From the NCBI RefSeq assembly GCF_963675395.1, contig NZ_OY776223.1:2728001-2792000 (forward strand): a stretch of DNA of 64,000 nt, written 5' to 3'. Numbering within the stretch: position 1 is the stretch's first letter; the number at the start of each line of letters is the position of its first letter. Below are positions 8,216 through 16,486 of this stretch, one piece after another. This DNA is from an uncultured Vibrio sp. (lineage in GTDB: Bacteria; Pseudomonadota; Gammaproteobacteria; Enterobacterales; Vibrionaceae). The translations under genes were made by a program, and so were the position numbers. The notes under the pieces are model-generated. The model made no database searches. It had not been told where the DNA came from and worked only from the letters and a program-made list of their open reading frames with translations.

Positions 8216-8598
8216 AAATGAGCTTCTTGTCCTTTCTTCAATAGAAAGATGTTAGCACAGATATGGTAGAGAAATATCGAGTCAGTCCGCTTTTGTTTAC
8301 AACGTGGTTCTTTTATTCACTCAAGTCTGACTTGATTAAGTTCTTTAGAGAGTATATTTCTGAACTTAGTAAAATGAGGTCCTTCTTTTGCTCACGCTTT
8401 GTTCTTCACAATTGAATCAGTTAACGAACACAACTATCGAATTTAGTAGGAACCAGACTAAAGCGAGCATTTAAGTTGCGATATCTCTAACATCTGATAA
8501 TTATTCACTCATTTGTACTTTGTAAGCGAGTTTACGCTCTTGTGTTTTTCAATCGCATTACAGTACCATGCAGAAAGAACTAAATAAGGGAGATAAAC
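8216..8598. other. Divergent intergenic region gcvR / dapA
   Basis: A 383-bp AT-rich region that should hold both promoters. A ribosome site (AAGGGAG) lies just before dapA. I found no convincing operator, hairpin, riboswitch or small open frame in it. Confidence 0.4.
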
Positions 8599-9483
8599 AT
8601 GTTTTCAGGAAGTATCGTAGCGCTGATTACGCCATTCAAAGCGGATGGTGAAGTAGACTTTGACGGTCTACAGAAGCTAGTGGAGTACCATATCGAATCT
8701 GGTTCCGATGGCATTGTGGCAGTAGGCACAACCGGAGAGTCGGCGACACTGACGATTGAAGAGCATGTAAAGGTTGTTAATAAGGCGGTAGAGTTTGCCA
8801 ACGGTCGTATCCCTGTGATAGCAGGTACGGGTGCAAATGCAACTCACGAAGCCGTGACATTCAGTAAATTACTGGCTGATTCTGGTATCGCTGGCTTCCT
8901 AAGTGTAACGCCTTACTACAACAAACCAACGCAAGAAGGTTTGTACCTGCACTATAAAGCTATTTCGGAAGCGAGTGATGTGCCGCTCATTCTTTACAAT
9001 GTACCGGGCCGCACCGCTGTCGATATGCAACCAGAGACGGTGGCGCGCTTGTCAAAGCTTGATAATATAGTCGGTTTAAAAGATGCGACTGGCGATTTGG
9101 ATCGAGTTGCAATTCACCGTGAACTTTGTGGCGAAGATTTTATCTTACTAAGTGGTGATGATGCGACGGGCTTAGATTTTGTTAAGCTTGGTGGCAACGG
9201 GGTTATTTCTGTAACCAACAACATCGCGGCTAAAGATATGGCAGACATGTTCCATTTGGCAAGTGAAGGTAAGTACGAAGAAGCAGAGGCAATTAACCAG
9301 CGCTTAATGACTCTGCATAAGAATCTATTCGTTGAAGCAAGCCCGATCCCCGTAAAATGGGCAGCAGAAAAGCTTGGTTTGATCGACGATGGTAGCTTGC
9401 GTCTTCCTCTAACCACGCTTTCTGAAAAAATGCAGCCGATCGTCGAACAGGCGTTAATCGACGCCCGTATTTATAAAGACTGA
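8599..9483 (+). CDS. dapA: 4-hydroxy-tetrahydrodipicolinate synthase
   Basis: First committed step of lysine and diaminopimelate synthesis: condenses pyruvate with L-aspartate-4-semialdehyde. The protein is 294 residues, with the (beta/alpha)8 fold signatures intact. Active-site residues are at E. coli numbering: T44-T45 (GTTGES), Y133 (LYNVPGRTA), R138 and the Schiff-base K161 (VGLKDATGD). The ATG at 8599 has AAGGGAG upstream. bamC follows 60 bp later, the same dapA-bamC arrangement as in E. coli; dapE lies a few kb away on the other strand. Confidence 0.97.
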   Translation: MFSGSIVALITPFKADGEVDFDGLQKLVEYHIESGSDGIVAVGTTGESATLTIEEHVKVVNKAVEFANGRIPVIAGTGANATHEAVTFSKLLADSGIAGFLSVTPYYNKPTQEGLYLHYKAISEASDVPLILYNVPGRTAVDMQPETVARLSKLDNIVGLKDATGDLDRVAIHRELCGEDFILLSGDDATGLDFVKLGGNGVISVTNNIAAKDMADMFHLASEGKYEEAEAINQRLMTLHKNLFVEASPIPVKWAAEKLGLIDDGSLRLPLTTLSEKMQPIVEQALIDARIYKD

Positions 9484-9543
9484 GTTACTAGGATTGACGT
9501 TCATACTGGGGGCAAATGCGCCCTCAGTGTTTTAGGAGTATAA

Positions 9544-10563
9544 ATGAAGCTTTCAAGTCAGTTAGTGTTAAGTTCATTAGCTGTATTCGTATTGACTGCC
9601 TGTACAGGTGGTGCTACCCAACGCCGCCAGGCAAAGGACGATTTCGAGTATTTAAACACCCCAACGCTGGGTGAATGGAATACACCGCAAGGTGCTCAAC
9701 CGCAGCGCTATCCTAACTATGAAATCCCTCAGGGTTCTTATGCTGGTGATGTGGGTAAAAATGTTGATATTCGTCCACCACAGCAAGTGCTAGAACTTAT
9801 TCCTGGTGCTCGCTTGGATCGCAGTCAAGATGGTGAAGTGACGCTATGGTTGCTCCGTAAAGACGAGTTAGACAAGGTTTGGCAAACCGTACAAGGCATG
9901 GTTGAGGCCAGAAAAATTCCGGTCGAGAGCCAAACGGATTCGCGTATTGAAACGGGTTGGGTAACTTGGGACTCTCCTGATGAAGACATGGAGATTGGCA
10001 GCCGATACGAGATTTTGCGTACACAGGCTGGTAATCGTTATGGATTTAAAGTGGGTCTGATCGACTGGCGTGAAGGTGGTCAAATTAAAGAAGTCACTCC
10101 GACCGACCGTGAACGTTACAATGTGTTCATGACTAACCTAGTTACCGCTCGCTACGATCAACTCGTTCGTGAAGATGCGCAGCGTAAAGCTCAGGAGTTG
10201 GTAAAACAGATCCCTATTACTATGGGCACAGACCGGAGTGGACTTCCTGTCATTATCGCTCGTGCTCAATATGATGTACTGTGGGAGCGCCTGCCAGTGA
10301 TTTTACCTAAGATGGGCTTCACTGTTGAGGACCGCACCCAATCTCAAGGCACGGTAGAAGCGAGATACGCCTCACCGGATGATGAGTTCTGGAATGAAAT
10401 TGGTGTCAAACCCGTTGACCTAGATGCAGGTAAATATACCTTCCTATTTGGCGACTTGGGTAACCGTACCTCCATCAATATTACCGACTCTTCAGGTAAG
10501 CCTGTTGAAGAAGCATTCCTTAAATCACTGGCGCCAGTTCTGGCCGAAGTGGTGAAGCAGTAA
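9544..10563 (+). CDS. bamC: Outer-membrane assembly lipoprotein BamC
   Basis: A 339-residue lipoprotein of the BAM complex, which folds outer-membrane beta-barrels. The signal peptide ends with lipobox LTAC, so the acylated cysteine is residue 20. An N-terminal unstructured segment (about 21-85, which in E. coli contacts BamD) is followed by two helix-grip domains: about 85-205 and 215-335. It is downstream of dapA in the conserved order and probably partly co-transcribed. A strong terminator follows. Confidence 0.92.
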   Translation: MKLSSQLVLSSLAVFVLTACTGGATQRRQAKDDFEYLNTPTLGEWNTPQGAQPQRYPNYEIPQGSYAGDVGKNVDIRPPQQVLELIPGARLDRSQDGEVTLWLLRKDELDKVWQTVQGMVEARKIPVESQTDSRIETGWVTWDSPDEDMEIGSRYEILRTQAGNRYGFKVGLIDWREGGQIKEVTPTDRERYNVFMTNLVTARYDQLVREDAQRKAQELVKQIPITMGTDRSGLPVIIARAQYDVLWERLPVILPKMGFTVEDRTQSQGTVEARYASPDDEFWNEIGVKPVDLDAGKYTFLFGDLGNRTSINITDSSGKPVEEAFLKSLAPVLAEVVKQ

Positions 10564-10597
10564 TGTAATTGAAAAGCTGATAGGCTGATAGATAGAC

Positions 10598-10624
10598 AAA
10601 AGGGACCGTTTTGGTCCCTTTTTA
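10598..10624. terminator. Rho-independent terminator after bamC
   Basis: A 10-bp stem (10598-10607 with 10613-10622) has a GTTTT loop and ends in a T-run. The A-run on its left side also lets it serve the convergent DUF2897 gene. Confidence 0.9.
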
Positions 10625-10635
10625 GTTGGTATTCA

Positions 10636-10839
10636 TTAACGAGGTCGCTCGTCTTTGTGGTCTTTATCCCCGTAGCGCTCCTGGTCGAGCTCATTCAATT
10701 TATCCAAGTCGTTCTTACGGCTTTTATCCATTTGATTAAACTTCATTTTGGCTGTGTATTTCAGCGCGGCAATGTTACCGATGACGACACTTAACACTAC
10801 AATGATGATAACCCAAGGGTTAGTGAGAAACTCTATCAT
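10636..10839 (-). CDS. DUF2897 small membrane protein
   Basis: A 67-residue protein with one N-terminal transmembrane helix (residues about 8-28, PWVIIIVVLSVVIGNIAALK) and a highly charged cytoplasmic tail rich in K, D and E. It fits the DUF2897 family common in vibrios. Its ATG overlaps the stop of the upstream M15 peptidase gene in a 4-bp ATGA overlap, so the two are translationally coupled. It occupies the position after dapE that E. coli gives to the small membrane gene ypfN, though no homology is claimed. Function unknown. Confidence 0.8.
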   Translation of the reverse strand: MIEFLTNPWVIIIVVLSVVIGNIAALKYTAKMKFNQMDKSRKNDLDKLNELDQERYGDKDHKDERPR

Positions 10840-11537
10840 AGCGACTCCGGCGGTGGTGTAATGTTATGAATAAACGTAGACACAATCTTATCTAAATTAT
10901 TTAGTATTGAATCTATTCCCGCAATATTGTGCCGCTGATTTTGTTTCATCAGTTCACTTCTCAGCAGTTCTGGCGTTAACTGTGCGCAACATTTCTGACC
11001 GACAGCTTTGTGACTAATGTGCCATGGCTCAATTGCGACGCCACCAAGATCTTCTTTATAAGGGAAGAAAAAACCAAACTTATCGAGATGCGCTTTCAAC
11101 CACAGATAGAACTCATTCTGGTGGCCGTCGAGATACTCCCAAGGTTCCAGTTGTAGGGCGCTACCTTTAGGTAACAAGTTACGAGCATAGACATCAAAAT
11201 CGCACCCCCAGTGGTGACGACTGCCCCCGGGTAAAGCAGACCATCGCAAAATTGCCATTAGCTTCTCTTCATCACTTAACGCAGACTTATTTAGTGGCTT
11301 TGAATCTGAATCAAGAATTGGCAACCCACCAGAAAACTTTCCGTTCCAGATTGAGCGTTGACGTGAAAAATCTCGAAAGCCGCTGGCAATCTCCATTTTA
11401 AACCCCGCATCCGTTGCAGCCTCAATCATTCTGAGCAGGTCATGAGCCACTTCTGGATGAAGCCAAAAGGCTTTTTGACCCACCATCGTTGATTGAAGGT
11501 GAGTATCGGTGGTTCCTGTAAGTTGCGATGGTGTCAT
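10836..11537 (-). CDS. M15 family D-Ala-D-Ala carboxypeptidase-like metallopeptidase
   Basis: A 233-residue protein with the M15/VanY zinc site. The motif SRHHWGCDFD gives ligands H108 and D115; EPWH gives catalytic E170 and ligand H173. ASGFRDFSRQRSIWNGKF matches the conserved substrate arginine region. Such enzymes trim the terminal D-alanine of peptidoglycan stem peptides. No clear signal peptide is visible at the N-terminus, so a cytoplasmic or precursor-recycling role is possible. It lies between dapE and the DUF2897 gene in one minus-strand operon, a plausible link with diaminopimelate/cell-wall metabolism. Confidence 0.85.
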   Translation of the reverse strand: MTPSQLTGTTDTHLQSTMVGQKAFWLHPEVAHDLLRMIEAATDAGFKMEIASGFRDFSRQRSIWNGKFSGGLPILDSDSKPLNKSALSDEEKLMAILRWSALPGGSRHHWGCDFDVYARNLLPKGSALQLEPWEYLDGHQNEFYLWLKAHLDKFGFFFPYKEDLGGVAIEPWHISHKAVGQKCCAQLTPELLRSELMKQNQRHNIAGIDSILNNLDKIVSTFIHNITPPPESL

Positions 11538-11569
11538 GTTGTTCTCGTTAACTGGCTGTAAGCGGCCGA

Positions 11570-12706
11570 TTACTTCGCCAATAAGTGCTTGAGCGTATTT
11601 TGGTACATGTCCGTTAACTTTTCTAAGTCATCTACTTTCACGCACTCGTTCACCTTATGAATGGTAGCATTCACAGGTCCAAGCTCTACGACCTGTCCAC
11701 CCATTCGAGCAATAAAACGGCCATCCGAAGTTCCGCCAGTTGTCAGTAGCGCTGGCTTGGTGTGGTTTACTTCATTTACTGCAGCGACGACCGCATCCAG
11801 TAACGCGCCAGTGTCGGTTAAGAATGGGTCACCGTTGAACGTCCAGTTCAGCTCATAGTCCAGGGCATGCTTGTCTAGCGTTTCTGTCACTCTTTGAACA
11901 ATAGTGTCGTTATTTAGCTCTGTGCTAAAACGCAGGTTGAATTGAACATTGAACTCGCCCGGAATGACGTTTGAAGCACCAGTACCTGCCGACACGTTCG
12001 GAATCTGGAAGCTGGTTGGCGGGAAGTAGTCGTTGCCTTTATCCCATTCCGTTGTCGCTAATTCGTGAATCGCTAACAGAGAAGAGTGAACAGGGTTATT
12101 CGCCAGATGTGGGTAAGCCACGTGTCCCTGAGTACCTTTAACCGTAAGATCACCTGTGATTGAACCACGGCGACCATTTTTTACGACATCACCAACGATC
12201 TCGGTACTTGAAGGCTCACCAACGATACACATATCTATGTTTTCACCACGTTCCATCAGCGCTTCTACCACGCGAACGGTACCATTGATGAAAGGCCCTT
12301 CTTCATCTGAAGTAATCAAAAAGCCGATAGAGCCTTTGTGGTCCGGGTTTTCTTCGATAAAGCGTTCAACAGCGACAATCATTGCTGCCAGAGAACCTTT
12401 CATATCCGCCGCACCACGACCGTGCAGGTAGCCATCGATTATCGTTGGCTCAAATGGATGCGTATCCCATTGTTCAAGCTTGCCCGCAGGCACTACGTCA
12501 GTGTGGCCAGCAAAGGCAAATAGCGGTGCTTCGGTACCACGGCGAGCCCAAAAGTTGGTTGTATCTTCAAACACCATGACTTCGATTTCAAAACCAAGCG
12601 CTTTTAGTCGCTCGATCATTAAGTCCTGGCAGCCCGCGTCTTCAGGCGTTACGGATTGTCTGCTGATTAGGTCTTTCGCAAGAGCCAGTACTGGACTATC
12701 TGTCAT
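11570..12706 (-). CDS. dapE: Succinyl-diaminopimelate desuccinylase
   Basis: Zinc-dependent M20-family enzyme of the succinylase branch of lysine/meso-diaminopimelate synthesis; it hydrolyses N-succinyl-L,L-diaminopimelate. The protein has 378 residues. Metal and catalytic residues appear in order: H68 and D70 (AGHTDVV), D101 (GRGAADMKG), E135-E136 (SDEEGP), E164 (VGEPSS) and the C-terminal histidine in NATIHKVNE. The central dimerisation domain spans about 180-290. It lies 18 bp after the ArsC-like gene, matching the E. coli yffB-dapE pair. Confidence 0.96.
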   Translation of the reverse strand: MTDSPVLALAKDLISRQSVTPEDAGCQDLMIERLKALGFEIEVMVFEDTTNFWARRGTEAPLFAFAGHTDVVPAGKLEQWDTHPFEPTIIDGYLHGRGAADMKGSLAAMIVAVERFIEENPDHKGSIGFLITSDEEGPFINGTVRVVEALMERGENIDMCIVGEPSSTEIVGDVVKNGRRGSITGDLTVKGTQGHVAYPHLANNPVHSSLLAIHELATTEWDKGNDYFPPTSFQIPNVSAGTGASNVIPGEFNVQFNLRFSTELNNDTIVQRVTETLDKHALDYELNWTFNGDPFLTDTGALLDAVVAAVNEVNHTKPALLTTGGTSDGRFIARMGGQVVELGPVNATIHKVNECVKVDDLEKLTDMYQNTLKHLLAK

Positions 12707-12724
12707 CCTTGAGTGTTCCTTAAT

Positions 12725-13075
12725 TTATGAGTTAAAAATTGTTGTGTATTGATCAGCTTTAAAACCAATATGGAGTTGATCATTCACTTTTAAAATTGGG
12801 CGCTTAATCATCGCTGGGTTTTCCACTAACAGCTTGATAGCATTTTGTTCATTTAGAGAATCTTTCTGTTCCTGAGTCAATTGGCGGTAAGTGGTACCAC
12901 GTTTGTTGAGCACGATTTCCCAGCCTAGAGCATCACAAAACTCTGTCACCAATGTCTCATCTACGCCTTGTTTACGGTAGTCATGAAACTCATACGCGAT
13001 ATCTTCCGCTTCTAACCATTTCTTGGCTTTTTTAATTGTGTCGCAGTTTGGGATACCGAACATGGTAATCGTCAT
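12725..13075 (-). CDS. ArsC/Spx-like reductase (YffB family)
   Basis: A 116-residue thioredoxin-fold protein starting MTITMFGIPNCDTIKKAKKW with a single candidate redox cysteine at residue 11. The ArsC arginine pattern is only partly kept (KRPILKVNDQLHIGF), typical of the YffB branch rather than true arsenate reductases. Biochemical role is unsettled; a glutathione-dependent thiol reductase has been proposed for the family. A purine-rich ribosome site (GGAAA) precedes the ATG. It is the first gene of the operon with dapE, the M15 peptidase and DUF2897. Confidence 0.88.
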   Translation of the reverse strand: MTITMFGIPNCDTIKKAKKWLEAEDIAYEFHDYRKQGVDETLVTEFCDALGWEIVLNKRGTTYRQLTQEQKDSLNEQNAIKLLVENPAMIKRPILKVNDQLHIGFKADQYTTIFNS

Positions 13076-13404
13076 AGTTGTTTCCTTTTCTCTTTACTTT
13101 GTTCTTATGCACAGAAGCTGAGTTTCTCTGGTGCTCAAGCAATTTTGGGCTGTGTATCGCATCCTACCAAGAAGCAATCAAACTGACAAAATGCGATAGG
13201 AAATAATTTATGACCTCGAACCAAGTCAAATTGCCGAGTTGCAAACGTTGATAACTTACAGAATGAGGGTAAATGGGAATTAACTTGTAGGAATTTGAGT
13301 AAAAAGACACCAAAAAAGGGTGGATAAGTCGAGTTATTGATCAAACGCAACATCTCTCTGTGCAAAAACGAAATAATGATTCAGCACAAGTTTAGGAGGT
13401 GTCA
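13076..13404. other. Divergent intergenic region ArsC-like / winged-helix gene
   Basis: About 329 bp that should contain the promoters of both divergent genes. Small open frames on the minus strand here lack ribosome sites and recognisable sequence. An AGGAGG ribosome site at 13394-13399 belongs to the gene starting at 13405. Nothing else supported. Confidence 0.4.
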
Positions 13405-13692
13405 ATGGAGTTGAGTCCTGTTTTTGCAAGGCGGTTATATTTGGCCTTGTTGGTCGAAAGCCTGGAAAGGCCAAATGTACCAAAATTAATCGAACAAACG
13501 GGTTGGCCTCGACGTACAATTCAAGATGTACTCAAGGCTTTACCAGGTATCGGCATCGAGCTCATATTTGTTCAGGATGGTCGACGCCACAATGATGGCT
13601 ATTACCAACTTTCAGATTGGGGACCTTTTGATAGTCAATGGGTTCTGGAGCGAGAGCGAGATATCGCTAGTAGCCTTGGATTTCGTGCATAA
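13405..13692 (+). CDS. Winged helix-turn-helix protein
   Basis: A 95-residue protein that is essentially one winged helix domain. Helices at about 8-20 and 26-34 lead to the putative recognition helix around WPRRTIQDVLKALPG, followed by a beta wing (IELIFVQDGRRHNDGYYQL). It matches a small winged-HTH family widespread in vibrios and related genera, with no assigned targets. The ATG at 13405 is chosen because a full AGGAGG lies five bases upstream; a GTG two codons earlier overlaps that site. It stands alone, and its stop codon is embedded in its own terminator. Confidence 0.8.
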   Translation: MELSPVFARRLYLALLVESLERPNVPKLIEQTGWPRRTIQDVLKALPGIGIELIFVQDGRRHNDGYYQLSDWGPFDSQWVLERERDIASSLGFRA

Positions 13693-13718
13693 GCCAGCAA
13701 TCGCTGGCTTTTTTTATC
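13691..13718 (+). terminator. Rho-independent terminator overlapping a stop codon
   Basis: An 8-bp stem (13691-13698 with 13703-13710) with an AATC loop runs into a T-tract. The left arm begins inside the TAA stop (13690-13692) of the winged-helix gene. Confidence 0.85.
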
Positions 13719-13763
13719 TATCGAGGTAGGAGAGCAATCCCCGACCTGAATAGACAGAATGAA

Positions 13764-14093
13764 TTACTTGCAGCGGTATGCAGCCCCAAGTACTGTGAAT
13801 GACGTTACAAAATACTGTGGAGAAACCATAAATACCGTATCTGCACCGATAGCCATTGCGTTGTTTTTTAAGTCGTTAGTCGCGCCTTTGATCATGTCAT
13901 CGTTAGTATAGAACAGGTAGCTATACCAATGTCCTTCACTGCCAGTTACTTCACCGAGGTTCTCGCATTGGGCTGGATCAAACTGGCCATCTATCCGTAT
14001 TTCGACTTGTTGGTGTTTCTCGTGCGAATGAAGAGGCGTCGATGAGCAACCAGAGAGCATGAGGATTGAAATAACAAGGATGAGGCGAAGCAT
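13764..14093 (-). CDS. DUF4156 lipoprotein
   Basis: A 109-residue lipoprotein. The signal peptide carries lipobox LSGC with the acylated cysteine at residue 16. The mature part matches DUF4156: a short beta-rich domain with a conserved CENLGEVTGSEGHW segment and a second cysteine near the C-terminus (YRCK) that may pair with C43. Function is unknown; periplasmic leaflet location is predicted. Its ATG lies one base downstream of the DUF2956 gene stop (14095), so the two form an operon. Confidence 0.8.
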   Translation of the reverse strand: MLRLILVISILMLSGCSSTPLHSHEKHQQVEIRIDGQFDPAQCENLGEVTGSEGHWYSYLFYTNDDMIKGATNDLKNNAMAIGADTVFMVSPQYFVTSFTVLGAAYRCK

Positions 14094-14094
14094 T

Positions 14095-14451
14095 TTATCC
14101 CCTTATGAACATGGTGGCGGCGAAACCAATCCAGCTAAGAACCAGTAGTAGCCATGGTAGCGTGGATGATTTTGTCGTCGCGGGTTCTACGGTCGTTTGA
14201 GGTTCGTGTTGCGTCTGCTCTTCAGTCTGGCGCAGTTTCTCTCTTTGTTGTTTCTTTTTTGCTTTGTCTGCTTGTCGGCTTCGTTCTTTCTGTTGCTTTT
14301 TATATAGTGCGATACCTTTCTCGATACCTTGCGCAATCAGTTTGGTTTGTTCCTTCGTTTGCCCTGGCTTCTGTGTGGCTCTGGCAATGCTCATTGCTTC
14401 ATTCTGTGTTTCTTGGGAAGGGACGGGAACTGCTGTATTTTTCTTTTTCAT
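14095..14451 (-). CDS. DUF2956 family protein
   Basis: A 118-residue protein. The first 60 residues are hydrophilic with an ARATQKPGQTKEQTKLIAQG motif typical of DUF2956. A lysine/glutamine-rich, probably coiled-coil stretch (about 50-85) follows, then one C-terminal transmembrane helix (about 98-116, PWLLLVLSWIGFAATMF). It is likely a tail-anchored inner-membrane protein facing the cytoplasm. Found mainly in vibrios and relatives; no function is known. First gene of a two-gene unit with the DUF4156 lipoprotein. Confidence 0.8.
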   Translation of the reverse strand: MKKKNTAVPVPSQETQNEAMSIARATQKPGQTKEQTKLIAQGIEKGIALYKKQQKERSRQADKAKKKQQREKLRQTEEQTQHEPQTTVEPATTKSSTLPWLLLVLSWIGFAATMFIRG

Positions 14452-14673
14452 GTCTTTATTTACTCGGCGGTAAGAGCCTACATCTTGAAATTACTTAAGC
14501 CTAGTCTACTCGCCAAGTGGGTTGAAATGAACCACCTAGCGCAAGTTCTGAGCAAGCTTTTACTTAATTTGTACGAGGTGGGGACACGTTATTGGTGCCT
14601 GTTGGGGCTTGCGTTGCAGTTTCCCTGTGATCAGGTAAAGTGATCGCAGTAAGTTATTAAAGAAGAAGATATT

Positions 14674-15159
14674 GTGCGCTACACATTGGATCAATATGAC
14701 GCTCATGGATTTTTGAAAGCGCCGATTTTTGTTTGGTTAGGGTGGATGTTTCTTGCCCGCTCTTGGGTGGTGTTTGCCATGGCAGGTGTCAGCCGGGAGA
14801 GTGGCAGTAAACTGCTGTCGATTGTCTATCCAGACTCGAGCACACTATATTTAGGATTATCGATGGGTATTCCCAGTCTGTTATTGATGTGGTTGATGGG
14901 TTTACGTCAACCTGATCGAAAATGGGTGAATAAAATAACGAGTTATGGCCGCGAGGTGACTTTGATCTTGTGCGCTATTCAACTTGCTCAGACTCTGTAT
15001 CATGTGTATCTCGAGCATGGTGTATTCAATTGGGCAAACGCGGTGACCATCACCTTACTCGCTTGGTTTATGATCTACTTTCTGAATGGAAGGTGGGTGA
15101 AAGATTGTTTTAATGTGCCTTATTTTGAGCATAATAGAGAACAGTCTTCAAATAATTAA
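14674..15159 (+). CDS. DUF2919 inner-membrane protein (YfeZ-like)
   Basis: A 161-residue membrane protein with about four helices (residues about 16-38, 58-76, 88-108 and 118-138). It matches DUF2919, which includes E. coli YfeZ. Translation starts at GTG 14674, preceded by an AAGAAGA ribosome site. In E. coli, yfeZ is close to yfeX, the Dyp-type peroxidase gene; here too the next gene is a Dyp-type peroxidase, 50 bp downstream. This supports the identification and a shared transcript. Function is unknown. Confidence 0.82.
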   Translation: MRYTLDQYDAHGFLKAPIFVWLGWMFLARSWVVFAMAGVSRESGSKLLSIVYPDSSTLYLGLSMGIPSLLLMWLMGLRQPDRKWVNKITSYGREVTLILCAIQLAQTLYHVYLEHGVFNWANAVTITLLAWFMIYFLNGRWVKDCFNVPYFEHNREQSSNN

Positions 15160-15209
15160 ATAAAATTCAATAAATTCCCGCACAGGGGCAAAGTATAGAG
15201 GATACCTCA

Positions 15210-16112
15210 ATGTTACAAGCTCAAACGGCTATCGTGCCAGAAGCAGGACCATTTGCACTGTTCACTCAACTCAAAGTAAACCAAAACCGTGACCACGTAT
15301 TGGCGAAACTTAAAGCGCTTCCAAAGCTGGTTGAGGAGCTAAATAACAGCCAACCAGGCGCTGATCTCACACTGTCCATCGCATTCACTAAATCATTTTG
15401 GCAATACTTAAATGTTGATGCACCTGAAGAATTAATTGACTTCCCACAACTGGGGGAAGGCGATACTGTAGCTCCAGCAAGCGATGTCGATGTACTCATC
15501 CACTGCCATTCCACTCGTCACGATTTACATTTTTACGTACTGCGTAAGTTCCTGACAGAGACTGTAGAAGATGTCACCGTTGTTGATGAAACGTATAGCT
15601 ACCGTTATCTGGATGCCCGAGATATGACCGATTTTATCGACGGAACAGAGAACCCAGAAGGTGAAGCACGCGCAGAGGTTGCCTTGATTAAAGAAGGTCC
15701 GTTTGCGGGAGGGAGCTATGTGATGGCTCAGCGTTTTGAGCATAACCTTCCTGCTTGGAACCGTTTGAACGTAAAAGCGCAAGAGAAAGTGATTGGGCGT
15801 ACAAAGCCAGACTCGATTGAGTTGGATGATGTACCAGCAGCGTCTCACGTTGGTCGTGTAGATATTAAAGAAGAAGGCAAAGGCTTGAAGATTGTTCGTC
15901 ACAGTTTACCATACGGCACCGTGACGGGGGCTCATGGCCTGTTGTTTATCTGCTACTGTCATACTCTGCATAACATCAAAGCGATGCTGGAGAGCATGTA
16001 CGGCGTTACTGATGGCAAAACTGACCAGCTTCTACGCTTTACTAAAGCAGTGACTGGTGCGTACTTCTTCGCTCCGTCTCAGGCTATGCTGGCGGAACTT
16101 ACTATCAAATAA
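15210..16112 (+). CDS. Dyp-type heme peroxidase (YfeX-like)
   Basis: A 300-residue cytoplasmic dye-decolourising peroxidase of the short YfeX/TyrA class. The GxxDG motif is FIDGTENPEG with catalytic D144. The proximal heme histidine is H213 (ASHVGRVD) and the distal arginine is R230 (IVRHSLPYG). It is a heme peroxidase active on aromatic substrates; in E. coli a role with porphyrinogens or heme iron has been argued and disputed. No Tat signal is present. It follows the DUF2919 gene as in E. coli. Confidence 0.93.
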   Translation: MLQAQTAIVPEAGPFALFTQLKVNQNRDHVLAKLKALPKLVEELNNSQPGADLTLSIAFTKSFWQYLNVDAPEELIDFPQLGEGDTVAPASDVDVLIHCHSTRHDLHFYVLRKFLTETVEDVTVVDETYSYRYLDARDMTDFIDGTENPEGEARAEVALIKEGPFAGGSYVMAQRFEHNLPAWNRLNVKAQEKVIGRTKPDSIELDDVPAASHVGRVDIKEEGKGLKIVRHSLPYGTVTGAHGLLFICYCHTLHNIKAMLESMYGVTDGKTDQLLRFTKAVTGAYFFAPSQAMLAELTIK

Positions 16113-16152
16113 GTTTAAGTTGCTACTTTTCCAAACCCTCCAGATTGATAAG

Positions 16153-16353
16153 GCCGTTCGTTTAACCGCGAGCGGCTATCCCAGTCTGCCGTCATCCTGA
16201 AAAGCGACGAAGAAGCGTGATTCAGGATCTTCTATCCGAGTACTATGTTGTCAAAGAGTTATCTATCTATTCTCAGCACGCTGATATTAGATTCCTAGTC
16301 TCGCTAGGGCTCGCTGGAATGACCCAATAAGAATCAAAAAGCGAAAGGCATTT
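16153..16353. repeat. Dispersed non-coding repeat, copy 1
   Basis: This roughly 200-bp element matches copy 2 at 25480-25681. The core 16191-16323 (GTCATCCTG to GGAATGAC) is 133 bp in both copies with about 18 mismatches in my hand alignment and no gaps. Similarity continues weakly to GCCGTTC on the left and GGCATTT on the right. Copy 1 folds locally: ATCCTGAA (16194-16201) pairs with TTCAGGAT (16221-16228), and CCTAG (16293-16297) with CTAGG (16304-16308). It fills the gap between the Dyp peroxidase and flaF and has no coding frame. Confidence 0.85.
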
Positions 16354-16423
16354 TCTACACAGGAAGTTTTTGTCTCTGCTTTGTTATTTTTCTTTCGCTT
16401 CCTATCTTGTTGCCTAAAAGCAC

Positions 16424-16450
16424 TAAACCTTCCAAGAATCCGGCCGATAA
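16424..16450 (+). promoter_or_regulatory. Sigma-28 (FliA) promoter of flaF
   Basis: The -35 is TAAACCTT (16424-16431), the spacer exactly 11 bp, and the -10 is GCCGATAA (16443-16450), a perfect match to the enterobacterial sigma-28 -10 consensus. It lies 36 bp before the flaF start codon. Confidence 0.9.
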
Positions 16451-16486
16451 ATATCCAATACCTTCATCTTGTTGGAGCACATATTT

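Noticed and set aside
8536..8552. TGTAAGCGAGTTTACG palindrome near dapA as a TyrR-type box
   Set aside because: The half-sites are 6 bp apart by the outer bases instead of the needed spacing, and dapA is not a known TyrR target.
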